Positions 36,777 through 44,594 of a stretch of 64,000 nt of DNA are shown piece by piece. Source of the DNA: JAEXOD01 sp043805435 (GTDB lineage: Bacteria; Bacteroidota; Ignavibacteria; Ignavibacteriales; Melioribacteraceae); assembly GCA_043805435.1 (NCBI GenBank), contig JAZDHY010000098.1, positions 1-64,000 of the forward strand, in the 5' to 3' direction. The notes beneath the pieces were generated by a model, which had not been told where the DNA came from, ran no database searches, and was given only the letters and a program-made list of their open reading frames with translations. Position numbers and translations under genes: made by a program. Within the stretch, counting starts at the first letter, position 1; every line of letters begins with the position of its first letter.

Positions 36777-36820
36777 AATCGGACAAAGGGATGAAAAAGA
36801 GACTAACTCTATGGGCTGAG
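36777..36820 (-). promoter_or_regulatory. Conserved regulon site 2
   Basis: On the gene strand: TTAGTCTCTTTTTCATCC, then CTTTGTCCGATTT. Twenty bases after ATTT comes TACATTAT. It is 73 bp before the Ig-repeat adhesin start. The last base of the ATTG element differs from the consensus. Confidence 0.72.
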
Positions 36821-36926
36821 CAATGATTTATTAGTTATTGAATTTACAAAAAATATTTTTAAAACTGAATCCATATTTAGTTTAAGATGCGAAATTATAA
36901 AAGATAAATATTTTAAATTAAGTATT

Positions 36927-37841
36927 TTAAAATCCCCACAACAGCCAACTGCTTTTTGCCTTTTTCATAAGTAATTTAAATGCAGCAGAACCTTCTTTTA
37001 GATTAACAAATGTAGAATCAAAATTTTTAGAAAAACTTTGTTGTGTGTTCATTATCAGAGTGTTTAACCCTTCAAGTCCATTTTTTAAGCTAACTACGGA
37101 AGTATCAAAGTTTTGCTCTAATTCTTTATCCATTAACATCCGGCCAATAAGCCCATTTCCGGCTTGAATATTATTTGTAATTACCGATAAATCACTTGTA
37201 ATTGCTGTTGTGTTATCAATAGTTTTTTTGAATGAAACAAAAATTGCATCCATCCCATTTTTTAGGCTGACTATGGAAGTATCAAAGTTTTGCTCTAAAT
37301 CTTTATCCATTAACATCCGGCCAATAACTCCTTTTCCTGCTTGAATATTATTTGTAATGACCGATAAATCACCTGTAATTGCTGTTGTGTTATCAATAGT
37401 TTTTTTAATTGAGATAAGAATTTCATCCATATTAATTGGCGGAGTTGTTTGTATAACGTCATTATTTTCAATTACCTTTTTACCGCCCGTACCTGGGGAA
37501 ATAATTAATATTTTATTGCCTATAAGACCATCAGATCCAATATTTGCAACGGCATCTTTTTTAATATATTTGCGCGTATCCTCATCAATTAATATTTCAA
37601 CACTTACAGAAGAATCGCTTATTATTTTAATGGTCTCTACTGTTCCAACATTAATTCCGGCAAATCTAACATTATTGCCAGCTTGAAGTCCGGCAACATC
37701 CTTAAATACACCGCTTATTCTGAATGTACTTCTAAACATTTGTTGCTTTTGTCCAATAAAGTATATTACAAATGTAAATACCGCTATTCCGGCAGCAACA
37801 AATACTCCCAGTTTAATTTTATTAATAACTTCCTTTTTCAT
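36927..37841 (-). CDS. MlaD-like MCE protein with internal duplication
   Basis: A protein of about 304 residues. One N-terminal membrane segment (LGVFVAAGIAVFTFVIYFIG) is followed by a single MCE domain (VFKDVAGLQAGNNVRFAGIN, VSVEILIDEDTRKYIKKDA, GLIGNKILIISPG). The C-terminal tail contains a 59-residue-period tandem duplication (KKTIDNTTAIT ... IGRMLMDK twice). MCE proteins form rings that carry lipids between membranes with an ABC transporter. ATG 37841 is preferred to the TTG at 37877. It follows the ATPase gene and completes an mlaE-mlaF-mlaD operon. Confidence 0.9.
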   Translation of the reverse strand: MKKEVINKIKLGVFVAAGIAVFTFVIYFIGQKQQMFRSTFRISGVFKDVAGLQAGNNVRFAGINVGTVETIKIISDSSVSVEILIDEDTRKYIKKDAVANIGSDGLIGNKILIISPGTGGKKVIENNDVIQTTPPINMDEILISIKKTIDNTTAITGDLSVITNNIQAGKGVIGRMLMDKDLEQNFDTSIVSLKNGMDAIFVSFKKTIDNTTAITSDLSVITNNIQAGNGLIGRMLMDKELEQNFDTSVVSLKNGLEGLNTLIMNTQQSFSKNFDSTFVNLKEGSAAFKLLMKKAKSSWLLWGF

Positions 37842-37869
37842 TTTGTCAGCTCTGTTTTTTAGTCTGTTT

Positions 37870-38649
37870 TTATGCAAAAAATGATCTTACCCATTCATCG
37901 GTTGAATTTTGCAGTTCTGAATATGATCCTTCTGCGTAACATATTCCTTCATTAATAATAATTATTCTATTTGCCGTAATTTTAGCACAATCGGTATCAT
38001 GCGTTATAATGATGGAAGAAGTATTATACTTCTTTTGTACTTCCAGTATAAGGGTACTAATTTCTTTTGATGTTATTGGATCCAAACCTGTTGTGGGTTC
38101 ATCATAAAGCATTATATCGGGTTTAAGTATTAAGGTTCTTGCTAAACCAAGTCTTTTACGCATTCCGCCCGAAAGTTCGCTAGGCATCTTATCAATTGTA
38201 TCCTCAAGCCCCACATTTTGTAATGCCTCCTCAACAAGTAAATCAATTTGGTTTTGAGGCGTTTTAATAACTTGTCTTTTTAACGGGAATTCCAGATTTT
38301 CTCTTACTGTCATAGAATCGTATAAAGCACCACTTTGGAAAAGAAATCCGATCTTTTTACGCAATTCAATCAATTCTTTTTCCTTTTTCACTAAAATATC
38401 TTCTCCAAACAAAAACAATTTTCCATCATCATAAGCAATTAATCCAACAATACATTTAATAAGAACAGATTTGCCGGTACCCGATTTTCCTAATACAACA
38501 AGATTTTCGCCTTTATTAATAACCAAATTAATATCACGCAAAACAATATTATCATCAAAGGATTTTTTAATATGCACCATCTTGACAACAATTTCCGACT
38601 TGTTTTTATCCTCGTCAATATCTGTTAATAAATCAGTATTATTTGTCAT
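37870..38649 (-). CDS. MlaF-like ABC transporter ATPase
   Basis: A 259-residue ATPase. Walker A is GKSGTGKSVLIK, the signature is LSGGMRKRLGLAR and Walker B is DIMLYDEPTTGLDP. The GMRKR signature is typical of the Mla/Ttg2A group that powers lipid transport. It lies between the permease and the MCE gene, each gap under 30 bp. It acts on the cytoplasmic face of the inner membrane. Confidence 0.94.
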   Translation of the reverse strand: MTNNTDLLTDIDEDKNKSEIVVKMVHIKKSFDDNIVLRDINLVINKGENLVVLGKSGTGKSVLIKCIVGLIAYDDGKLFLFGEDILVKKEKELIELRKKIGFLFQSGALYDSMTVRENLEFPLKRQVIKTPQNQIDLLVEEALQNVGLEDTIDKMPSELSGGMRKRLGLARTLILKPDIMLYDEPTTGLDPITSKEISTLILEVQKKYNTSSIIITHDTDCAKITANRIIIINEGICYAEGSYSELQNSTDEWVRSFFA

Positions 38650-38666
38650 TATTTTATCTGCTTAAT

Positions 38667-39506
38667 TTAATTTTGAATTAAACTTGTTATCTGTACAGCA
38701 ATCATATCAATAATAAAAACCATTAATGACGCAAAGACTACTGCCGAGTTAGCCGCTTTCCCAACTCCTTCGGTCCCTTTATTTGAATTATACCCTTGAT
38801 AGCAGCCTACCAATCCAATAGCATATCCAAAGAAAAATGTTTTTATAAAAGCCGGAAATACATCGCTAAATTCCAGACTTTGGAAAATTTGAGAAAAGAA
38901 CAAATACGCACTTACATCTCCTCTTAAATTAACCCCCATAAACGAACCCAGCAACCCAACAAAATCGGATAAAACAACCAAAATGGGAAGCGTAAAAGTG
39001 GCAGATAGAACTCTTGTAACAACAAGATATTTAAATGGATTTGTACCGGAAACCTGCATTGCGTCAATTTGTTCCGTAACATTCATTGATGCCAACTCTG
39101 CTCCAATTCCCGAACCTACTTTTCCGGCAAAAATTAATGCTGTTATTACCGGACCAATTTCTTGAATAATTGAAACCGCAACCATTGCCGGTAGCCACGA
39201 AACAGCCCCAAATTTTAATAATGTGGGCCTTGTTTGAATGGTTAACACAAGCCCAATTATAAAGCCGGTTACAGCTACTAACGGCAGAGATTTATAACCA
39301 ATTAAAAATGATTGTTTAAATAATTCGTTAAATTCGTACGGCGGTTTTAATACTTCCTTAAAAAAGCGCATCGTAAATATTGTTAACGAAGCTACTTCTA
39401 AAAAGAATCTTTTAATTAATGAAGACACAATAGAATCCGAAAATATTCTTGGAGCTATTTTTTCTTTGACTTCATCTTGCGAATTCTGCACAATTAGTTT
39501 TTCCAT
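38667..39506 (-). CDS. MlaE-like ABC transporter permease
   Basis: A 279-residue integral membrane protein of the MlaE family with the conserved core GFIIGLVLTIQTRPTLLKFG, EIGPVITALIFAGKVGSG and ELASMNVTEQIDAMQVSG. It forms the membrane channel for the MCE lipid transporter. It is the first gene of the three-gene operon. The ribosome binding site is weak. Confidence 0.94.
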   Translation of the reverse strand: MEKLIVQNSQDEVKEKIAPRIFSDSIVSSLIKRFFLEVASLTIFTMRFFKEVLKPPYEFNELFKQSFLIGYKSLPLVAVTGFIIGLVLTIQTRPTLLKFGAVSWLPAMVAVSIIQEIGPVITALIFAGKVGSGIGAELASMNVTEQIDAMQVSGTNPFKYLVVTRVLSATFTLPILVVLSDFVGLLGSFMGVNLRGDVSAYLFFSQIFQSLEFSDVFPAFIKTFFFGYAIGLVGCYQGYNSNKGTEGVGKAANSAVVFASLMVFIIDMIAVQITSLIQN

Positions 39507-39643
39507 TTTAATAACATTTTATTCAGTTAGGTTAATTAGTAAAAGGTACTTTATTTTAGAATATAACTACTAATTACTCCCCATGTTTAGTTAATTGACC
39601 AAGATGAGTAAATTATTCTTCTCATCTTTTTTATCGCGTTTTG

Positions 39644-39715
39644 CTATTTTTTTTCTTTCATTGTTTTTGCAGGTTCTTTTTTAGATCCTTTTTTTGTATT
39701 TTGACCTTTACTCAT
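39644..39715 (-). CDS. 23-residue lysine-rich MSK peptide
   Basis: A very short gene starting MSKGQNTKK and ending KTMKEKK. AGGA lies eight bases before ATG 39715; a longer open frame upstream to 39832 has no support. It resembles the 41-residue peptide at 26132-26257 in its MSK(S/G)Q start, lysine pairs and KEKK. Regulon site 3 lies 116 bp upstream, which supports that the gene is real and expressed. The function is unknown; it is disordered and basic. Confidence 0.6.
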   Translation of the reverse strand: MSKGQNTKKGSKKEPAKTMKEKK

Positions 39716-39830
39716 GTTATTTTTCCTTTTGGTTTTACAAAATATTCTTTTATTAAATACGCTAACATTTTGTAAATTGTTTAGTTCTTCTAATAATATA
39801 ACTATTATATCAATAAAAATAACATTCCAC

Positions 39831-39870
39831 AATAAAGCAAAAGGATGATAAATGGACTATATCCTATGAG
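39831..39870 (-). promoter_or_regulatory. Conserved regulon site 3
   Basis: On the gene strand: ATAGTCCATTTATCATCC, then TTTTGCTTTATTG. Twenty bases after ATTG comes TATAATAG. It lies 116 bp upstream of the lysine-rich peptide start. The surrounding 39716-40053 has no other recognised feature. Confidence 0.7.
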
Positions 39871-40053
39871 GAGTATAAAATATTTATAGTTTTTATTTTT
39901 AGAACTACGTTAAATAATTTCGTACCACCCAACACTAACGATTATGACAAAAGATTTATTTTAAAATACAGACATAACGGAATTAGGCATTTATCTATTC
40001 AACAACAATATATTTATAAAAAATTGTCAAAAATTTCTTACAAAATATTTCAG

Positions 40054-41124
40054 TTATAACCTATCTTTTTTGGGCTTTGGAATAAGAATTTCACTAAACT
40101 TATCCGAGCCTAGTAATACTGCAACCCAGCGTGTATTTTCATTACTCTCAAATGCAAATTTTAAGGTCATTGTAAGAGGAATACAAAGTATTGCACCAAT
40201 TAAACCAAGTAAGCTGCCCCAAAAAACCAAAGAGAGAAAAACAACCAAAGTCGATAGTCCAAGCCGTCTGCTCATCATTCTTGGTTCAACAACATTTCCT
40301 ATAATAAATCCCACCAAAATATTTCCCCCCGCAACCAATATAGCACTACCCGTACCTAACTGTACAAGTGCCATAAGGGCAGCGGGAATTGCAGAAATAA
40401 CAGCCCCAATATTTGGGACATAATGAAGCAAAAAAGCAAGAAATCCCCACAATACGGGAAATTGCACCCCAAGTATAGACATAAGTATTGTTATCAAAGC
40501 TCCTGCAATTAAGTTAATTATGGTTTTAATAACCATATAACGTTTCATATCAACAATAAAATTAGTAAATCGGGGAAATACCTGCTTCGGATCACCAAGA
40601 ATAGCCCTTAATTTAATAGGAAAACTTGATACCTCAAGTAATATAAATGTTACGGTTAATAATATTAATACAAGATCGGAAATTACGGAACTAAGGCCGG
40701 TCAACAGATTGGCGGTAACTTTCATAACCGATTCCGGATTTATATACTCCAAAAAAAAGGTCTCATTAACTTCAATTCCCTTACTAGTCAAAAAAACACT
40801 TAAATTTAAAAACTGTTCCCGTATTCGTAACTGAAGTTCAGGCAGTTCAGTAAAAAAACCACTTATTGATGACCCAATTTGTACACTAATTAAAATTAAA
40901 ATTATAACCATACCCGCCATAACTATTAAAACTGCAAGTGCCGAAGGAATATGTTTTTCTTTTAACCAAAGCACGGAAGGAGTTGCAAGCATAGCCAAAA
41001 AAACCGAAATAAGGAACAATACAATAACCGACTGTGCCTGATTATTTCCCGCAATAATAATTACAAGCGTTGCAATAATTATAAGCAGTTTTGTACCGCT
41101 TAACGAATTATCAAGTTTATACAT
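40054..41124 (-). CDS. AI-2E family transporter
   Basis: A 356-residue membrane protein with paired N-terminal helices (LLIIIATLVIIIAGN, VIVLFLISVFLAMLATP), a soluble middle and the C-terminal set typical of the family: FLAFLLHYVPNIGAVISAIP and VVEPRMMSRRLGLSTLVVF. Members export small molecules or act as Na+/H+ antiporters; the substrate here is unknown. It starts 19 bp after the Lmo0937-type gene, and AAAGGA precedes the ATG, so both are under regulon site 4. Confidence 0.9.
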   Translation of the reverse strand: MYKLDNSLSGTKLLIIIATLVIIIAGNNQAQSVIVLFLISVFLAMLATPSVLWLKEKHIPSALAVLIVMAGMVIILILISVQIGSSISGFFTELPELQLRIREQFLNLSVFLTSKGIEVNETFFLEYINPESVMKVTANLLTGLSSVISDLVLILLTVTFILLEVSSFPIKLRAILGDPKQVFPRFTNFIVDMKRYMVIKTIINLIAGALITILMSILGVQFPVLWGFLAFLLHYVPNIGAVISAIPAALMALVQLGTGSAILVAGGNILVGFIIGNVVEPRMMSRRLGLSTLVVFLSLVFWGSLLGLIGAILCIPLTMTLKFAFESNENTRWVAVLLGSDKFSEILIPKPKKDRL

Positions 41125-41143
41125 ATATTTCCTTTAAACTATA

Positions 41144-41293
41144 TTAAAGAACGCGTCTTCCGCTAATAATTCTAACTAAAACCATAATAATTGCAATTAC
41201 TAATAAAACATGGATAACACCACCCATTGTGTAAGAAGTAAGAAACCCAAGTAACCATAAAACTATTAAAACCACAGCTATTGTGTATAACAT
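41144..41293 (-). CDS. Lmo0937 family small membrane protein
   Basis: A 49-residue protein that is nearly all membrane: IAVVLIVLWLLGFLTSYTMG, then GVIHVLLVIAIIMVLVRII and a basic end GRRVL. This two-helix pattern with W-LLGF and GG-IH-LLVIA is that of the Lmo0937 family, often found beside stress genes such as csbD. AAGGAAG precedes ATG 41293. Regulon site 4 lies 88 bp upstream. Confidence 0.85.
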   Translation of the reverse strand: MLYTIAVVLIVLWLLGFLTSYTMGGVIHVLLVIAIIMVLVRIISGRRVL

Positions 41294-41380
41294 GATAGAC
41301 TTCCTTTATTTATTTTTAAGTATTAACAATTAACTATCTATTGTTGTTTATCTAAATATATATAGAAATTTTGGCTGCAA

Positions 41381-41420
41381 CAATAGAGCAAAAGATTGAA
41401 AAAAGGACTACATCCATTTT
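41381..41420 (-). promoter_or_regulatory. Conserved regulon site 4
   Basis: On the gene strand: GTAGTCCTTTTTTCAATC, then TTTTGCTCTATTG. Twenty bases after ATTG comes TATATTTA, a good -7 element. It lies 88 bp before the Lmo0937-type gene and directly abuts the stop codon of the gene upstream. Confidence 0.72.
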
Positions 41421-42628
41421 TAAAGAGCAAACCCAATTTGTGCATTTAATAAAAATCTTGATTTCTTTTTTATTGGGAAAAATGGAGTCACTTCAATTCC
41501 CGCAGTAATTTTTTTTACAAAATCATACCCAATTATTCTAGTCATTTCAGCTAAATTTAGAAAAAGGGATAATGCAAATCCACCTCCGGCATCACTAACA
41601 TCAATTGGCGAGTTCACACCAAACGTCCCTATTCCAAAATTAACAGGAAATCTATTCCCTGTTATTTCATTTACATAATAAAACCTTACCATTGCATTTG
41701 AACTTCCATAGTCCATCGATTCGTTAGCCCGGGTATCAAATAAAACTTTAGGTATGCCTACCGAAAGACCTATTTCAATTCGCGGCCCCTTAACATGAAA
41801 ATAGCGTGTATATGAATTTGAAGAATCGTAACCGCCAATTTTTATTGTGTAATCCGGTTCAATATTTATTTTAATCATAGCCCAGTCGGGTAACGAATCT
41901 ATTTCAATTTTAACCCGCGAAAATTCTTCCGGCCTAATTGCAGCATAATTTCCGTAAGCAGTACGGTATTGAAGCAGCATTGCGTGATCACGATTTGGAT
42001 CTTTGTCGCTTCTAAAAGTTAAAACTCTTCTTTTATAAGTTTGCAATGTTATTCCGTCGCGTAAAATTACTGTTGTATTAATTGTAATAAATTGCGGGCC
42101 TACCCCCGGTGGAATACTATCGCGCAGGAAAACCACCCTAAGTTTCCTAATCTGCTCGCGGCTGAGTGTAACAGGCGAATGAATATTACCCCCCCCTGAA
42201 TAAGGTTCAAGGTGCACAAAATTTTCTATTTTTTCAATTATTTGATGTTCTTCAACATTAATTGTACAATCTGTTGCGTAAATATAACGCCGCCCTGAAC
42301 TATCTAATACTCTAAGACGGACTTTATATAATCCGGGAGTACAGGCTTGCGGTATTACTGCACAAAACAAATTATCGGAATAAGTTATTAATACTGCGCC
42401 TTCAATAATTAAAATTGGTGTTACTACTACTTTTATGGTACTGTTATTTCTTCGCACACTAATAAAAACAGTATCTCCCGGATAATAAACAGGTTTATCG
42501 ATTGTAAGAATTATAATTTCATCTTCAAGTGAGGATCGTATTAAAGTGGGAAATCTTTGCTGAGCCTGCACGTTTAATAAATTAAAAAGGCAGAAAATAA
42601 ATAAACATAAAAAACTAATTTTTGACAT
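41420..42628 (-). CDS. Secreted protein of unknown function with barrel-like end
   Basis: A 402-residue protein. The signal peptide is FLCLFIFCLFNLLNVQAQ. The N-terminal half has Ig-like strands, including DKPVYYPGDTVFISVRRN, a pattern like the macroglobulin MG2 domain. The C-terminal part (IEIGLSVGIPKVLFDT ... RFLLNAQIGFAL) alternates in the manner of an outer-membrane barrel and ends in a hydrophobic strand. No named family is recognised. It may be an outer-membrane protein with a periplasmic domain. Confidence 0.7.
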   Translation of the reverse strand: MSKISFLCLFIFCLFNLLNVQAQQRFPTLIRSSLEDEIIILTIDKPVYYPGDTVFISVRRNNSTIKVVVTPILIIEGAVLITYSDNLFCAVIPQACTPGLYKVRLRVLDSSGRRYIYATDCTINVEEHQIIEKIENFVHLEPYSGGGNIHSPVTLSREQIRKLRVVFLRDSIPPGVGPQFITINTTVILRDGITLQTYKRRVLTFRSDKDPNRDHAMLLQYRTAYGNYAAIRPEEFSRVKIEIDSLPDWAMIKINIEPDYTIKIGGYDSSNSYTRYFHVKGPRIEIGLSVGIPKVLFDTRANESMDYGSSNAMVRFYYVNEITGNRFPVNFGIGTFGVNSPIDVSDAGGGFALSLFLNLAEMTRIIGYDFVKKITAGIEVTPFFPIKKKSRFLLNAQIGFAL

Positions 42629-42834
42629 ATTTTAAATTTCTTAAATGTGTTATTTTTTTAATTATTTTTGTGCTCGCACACCATATTTTGGCACTATTAT
42701 TACATTATTTTTAATTTAGTTAATAAACGGAAGAACTATTAAAGAGCATTAAAGTTTTCACCTATAATTTCAGTTTTATCAATAATACATTATTAACCGG
42801 TTCTTCCATCTCTTAAAATTCCAACCGTCACATA

Positions 42835-43263
42835 TTATTTATCTGCAAAAAAATCATTTATTGATTTTCCAACAACATCCAGCTTATAATTTAATTGCAG
42901 TTTGAATTTCTCCCAATTTTCCTTTCCTTCAAACTTATATTCAGCCAAGTCTTTTTTCAATAAAATATTATTTTGTTCTATTGTTTCAACTTGGTTTTCA
43001 TATCCGGTTTTAACTTTTTTACTGGCTTTTTTAATCATTAACTTAAGTGAATCAATTTTTGCTTGATTAGATTCCATTTTTAATTCAACATCATTTTTAA
43101 AAGTTACCCAATCGCTTTCAAAATCCGCTTTTGCTTTTTGTAAATCTGCCTTAATAATTTCTTTTGCGTTTTCCGCTTTGTTTTTTTCATTGTTGTCACA
43201 TCCGGTTAATAGCAACACAACCATAATAATTAAACACGACGAAAATAAATATTTTGTTTTCAT
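42835..43263 (-). CDS. Coiled-coil lipoprotein
   Basis: A 142-residue lipoprotein with lipobox LLTGC. The mature part is highly charged and helical (AKEIIKADLQKAKADFESDW, then KIDSLKLMIKKASKKVKTGY) and predicted to form a coiled coil, with repeated D(W/F)xxFK/ENWEKFK motifs. Similar small stress-associated lipoproteins are found near csbD genes. CsbD is encoded just upstream, with an 87-bp gap. The function is unknown. Confidence 0.7.
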   Translation of the reverse strand: MKTKYLFSSCLIIMVVLLLTGCDNNEKNKAENAKEIIKADLQKAKADFESDWVTFKNDVELKMESNQAKIDSLKLMIKKASKKVKTGYENQVETIEQNNILLKKDLAEYKFEGKENWEKFKLQLNYKLDVVGKSINDFFADK

Positions 43264-43350
43264 TATTAATCCCGTTTTTGTTGAAAATATTTTATTCTAT
43301 TTAAGCTTAAAAATTAATCAAACTTTTAATTCTTAATTCGTTTTTAAGAA

Positions 43351-43539
43351 CTATTTCAAATTTGAGATTATTTCCAATATTTCCTCTTTTGTTTTTCCAA
43401 GTTTAATTTGAAGTTTTCCCAAAAATTCTTCTTCTTTTCCGTCTTCTAACAGAATGTCATCTTCTGTAATATTTGCAAATTGTTGTTTAAGTTTGCCGGC
43501 AATTTCATGCCAGGTACCTTTTAATTCAAGCTTGTTCAT
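43351..43539 (-). CDS. CsbD family stress protein
   Basis: A 62-residue CsbD-like protein: LELKGTWHEIAGKLKQQF at the N terminus and LGKLQIKLGKTKEEILEII at the C terminus, the two halves of the family. CsbD is a general stress protein in Bacillus; its molecular role is not known. AGGAG lies before the ATG. It lies 31 bp after the DUF4382 lipoprotein gene and could be read from regulon site 5. Confidence 0.88.
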   Translation of the reverse strand: MNKLELKGTWHEIAGKLKQQFANITEDDILLEDGKEEEFLGKLQIKLGKTKEEILEIISNLK

Positions 43540-43570
43540 TGTGTTACTCCTTTTGTAAAATTAAGTTAAT

Positions 43571-44383
43571 TTATTTTAGATTTAGAATAATAGATCCTAA
43601 ATTAGTGTTTTGTTTTGCCGCAACATATACATTAATAAATGTAGTATCCCTATATGCCGGATTTTTTGATGTTATTTTTACATCATATGTTCCATCTTCT
43701 ACTGCCATAAGTTTAAAGGACCCTGTAAGAATATCTGCAATTGTACTTATTGTTATTTTAACGTTAATTGCATCCACAGAAGCATAAGCATCTATAGGAA
43801 GTACTTTTCCGGAAATTGTACCTGCCTTTAATAACGGAACAACCCTTATTACCGGACTTAACTTATATCTTTCATTTCCTGTAAAAATTATAGAATGCTG
43901 AACATCAAAATCAAGAACCAACTCATAAAGTGATCCGGTTTGAATATCAAATTCGTGATTTAATTTTATCCCCGTTTCAGATACGCTGGATACATCCAAA
44001 CCAAACCTAACACCATTTACTACAATTGTATTTCCGGTTCCAAGTATCAATCTAATTTGTGTATAATGCCCGGATTCAAGTGAGTTAGTACCAATAATAG
44101 CACTTGCACCGTTTCTTAATTTAAGCAAGTTGTATGTTGTTTCTGTATTATTTAATACAACCCAATTACTGTTTGAATCGGCACCCGCTTTGTGAACTTC
44201 CACACGCACAACCACAACATTAACCTCCTCATATTCTGCCGGGTTATCAACCATTGTAATTTTTATTTGTCCTTGTCCGTTTTCCGTTGATGTTGAATCG
44301 GAACAACCGACAATAAAAGGAATTATTGCAAAAACAAATAAACCTGAAACAGATTGAATAATTTTTTTAGTCAAATCATTCAT
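43571..44383 (-). CDS. DUF4382 lipoprotein
   Basis: A 270-residue lipoprotein with lipobox FIVGC. DUF4382 follows: GQGQIKITMVDNPAEYEEVN, VVVVRVEVH, TYNLLKLRNG and GHYTQIRLILG. The last 75 residues look like a carboxypeptidase-regulatory-like Ig domain (KAGTISGKVLPIDAYASVDA ... DTTFINVYV). ATG 44383 with AGGAG eight bases upstream is chosen over a GTG at 44392. Regulon site 5 lies 117 bp upstream. The function of this family is unknown. Confidence 0.88.
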   Translation of the reverse strand: MNDLTKKIIQSVSGLFVFAIIPFIVGCSDSTSTENGQGQIKITMVDNPAEYEEVNVVVVRVEVHKAGADSNSNWVVLNNTETTYNLLKLRNGASAIIGTNSLESGHYTQIRLILGTGNTIVVNGVRFGLDVSSVSETGIKLNHEFDIQTGSLYELVLDFDVQHSIIFTGNERYKLSPVIRVVPLLKAGTISGKVLPIDAYASVDAINVKITISTIADILTGSFKLMAVEDGTYDVKITSKNPAYRDTTFINVYVAAKQNTNLGSIILNLK

Positions 44384-44499
44384 TATTAACACTCCTTCAT
44401 AATTTTTTTCAAATAAATATTGGTTTATTAAAATTCCGCATTTATTTGTTACAACTCTTTTTAATTATATTACAAACTACAAAAAGGTAAAAGGTAAAA

Positions 44500-44542
44500 C
44501 AATCGGACAAAGGGATGAAAAAGGAACTACATCTTTTGGGGG
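44500..44542 (-). promoter_or_regulatory. Conserved regulon site 5
   Basis: On the gene strand: AAAAGATGTAGTTCC, then TTTTTCATCC, then CTTTGTCCGATTG. Twenty bases after ATTG comes TAGTTTG. Its core is identical to site 6, 8 kb away, over about 30 bp, and its right half matches sites 1 and 2. It lies 117 bp before the DUF4382 gene start. Confidence 0.78.
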
Positions 44543-44560
44543 TAATATTAAAAGAATCTG

Positions 44561-44594
44561 AAATAATTAGATTATCTCTGTAATCTAATTATTT
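44561..44594 (-). terminator. Hairpin at the end of the GT-C gene
   Basis: AAATAATTAGATTA pairs with TAATCTAATTATTT around a six-base loop. The stem includes the last codons and the stop of the 44585-46159 gene. It is followed on the minus strand by TCAGATTCTTTTAATATT. A likely terminator with a poor T-run. Confidence 0.55.

Noticed and set aside
39716..39832. Upstream extension of the 23-residue peptide to 62 residues
   Set aside because: The extension has no ribosome site and would overlap the regulon promoter region; the MSK start has a good AGGA box.
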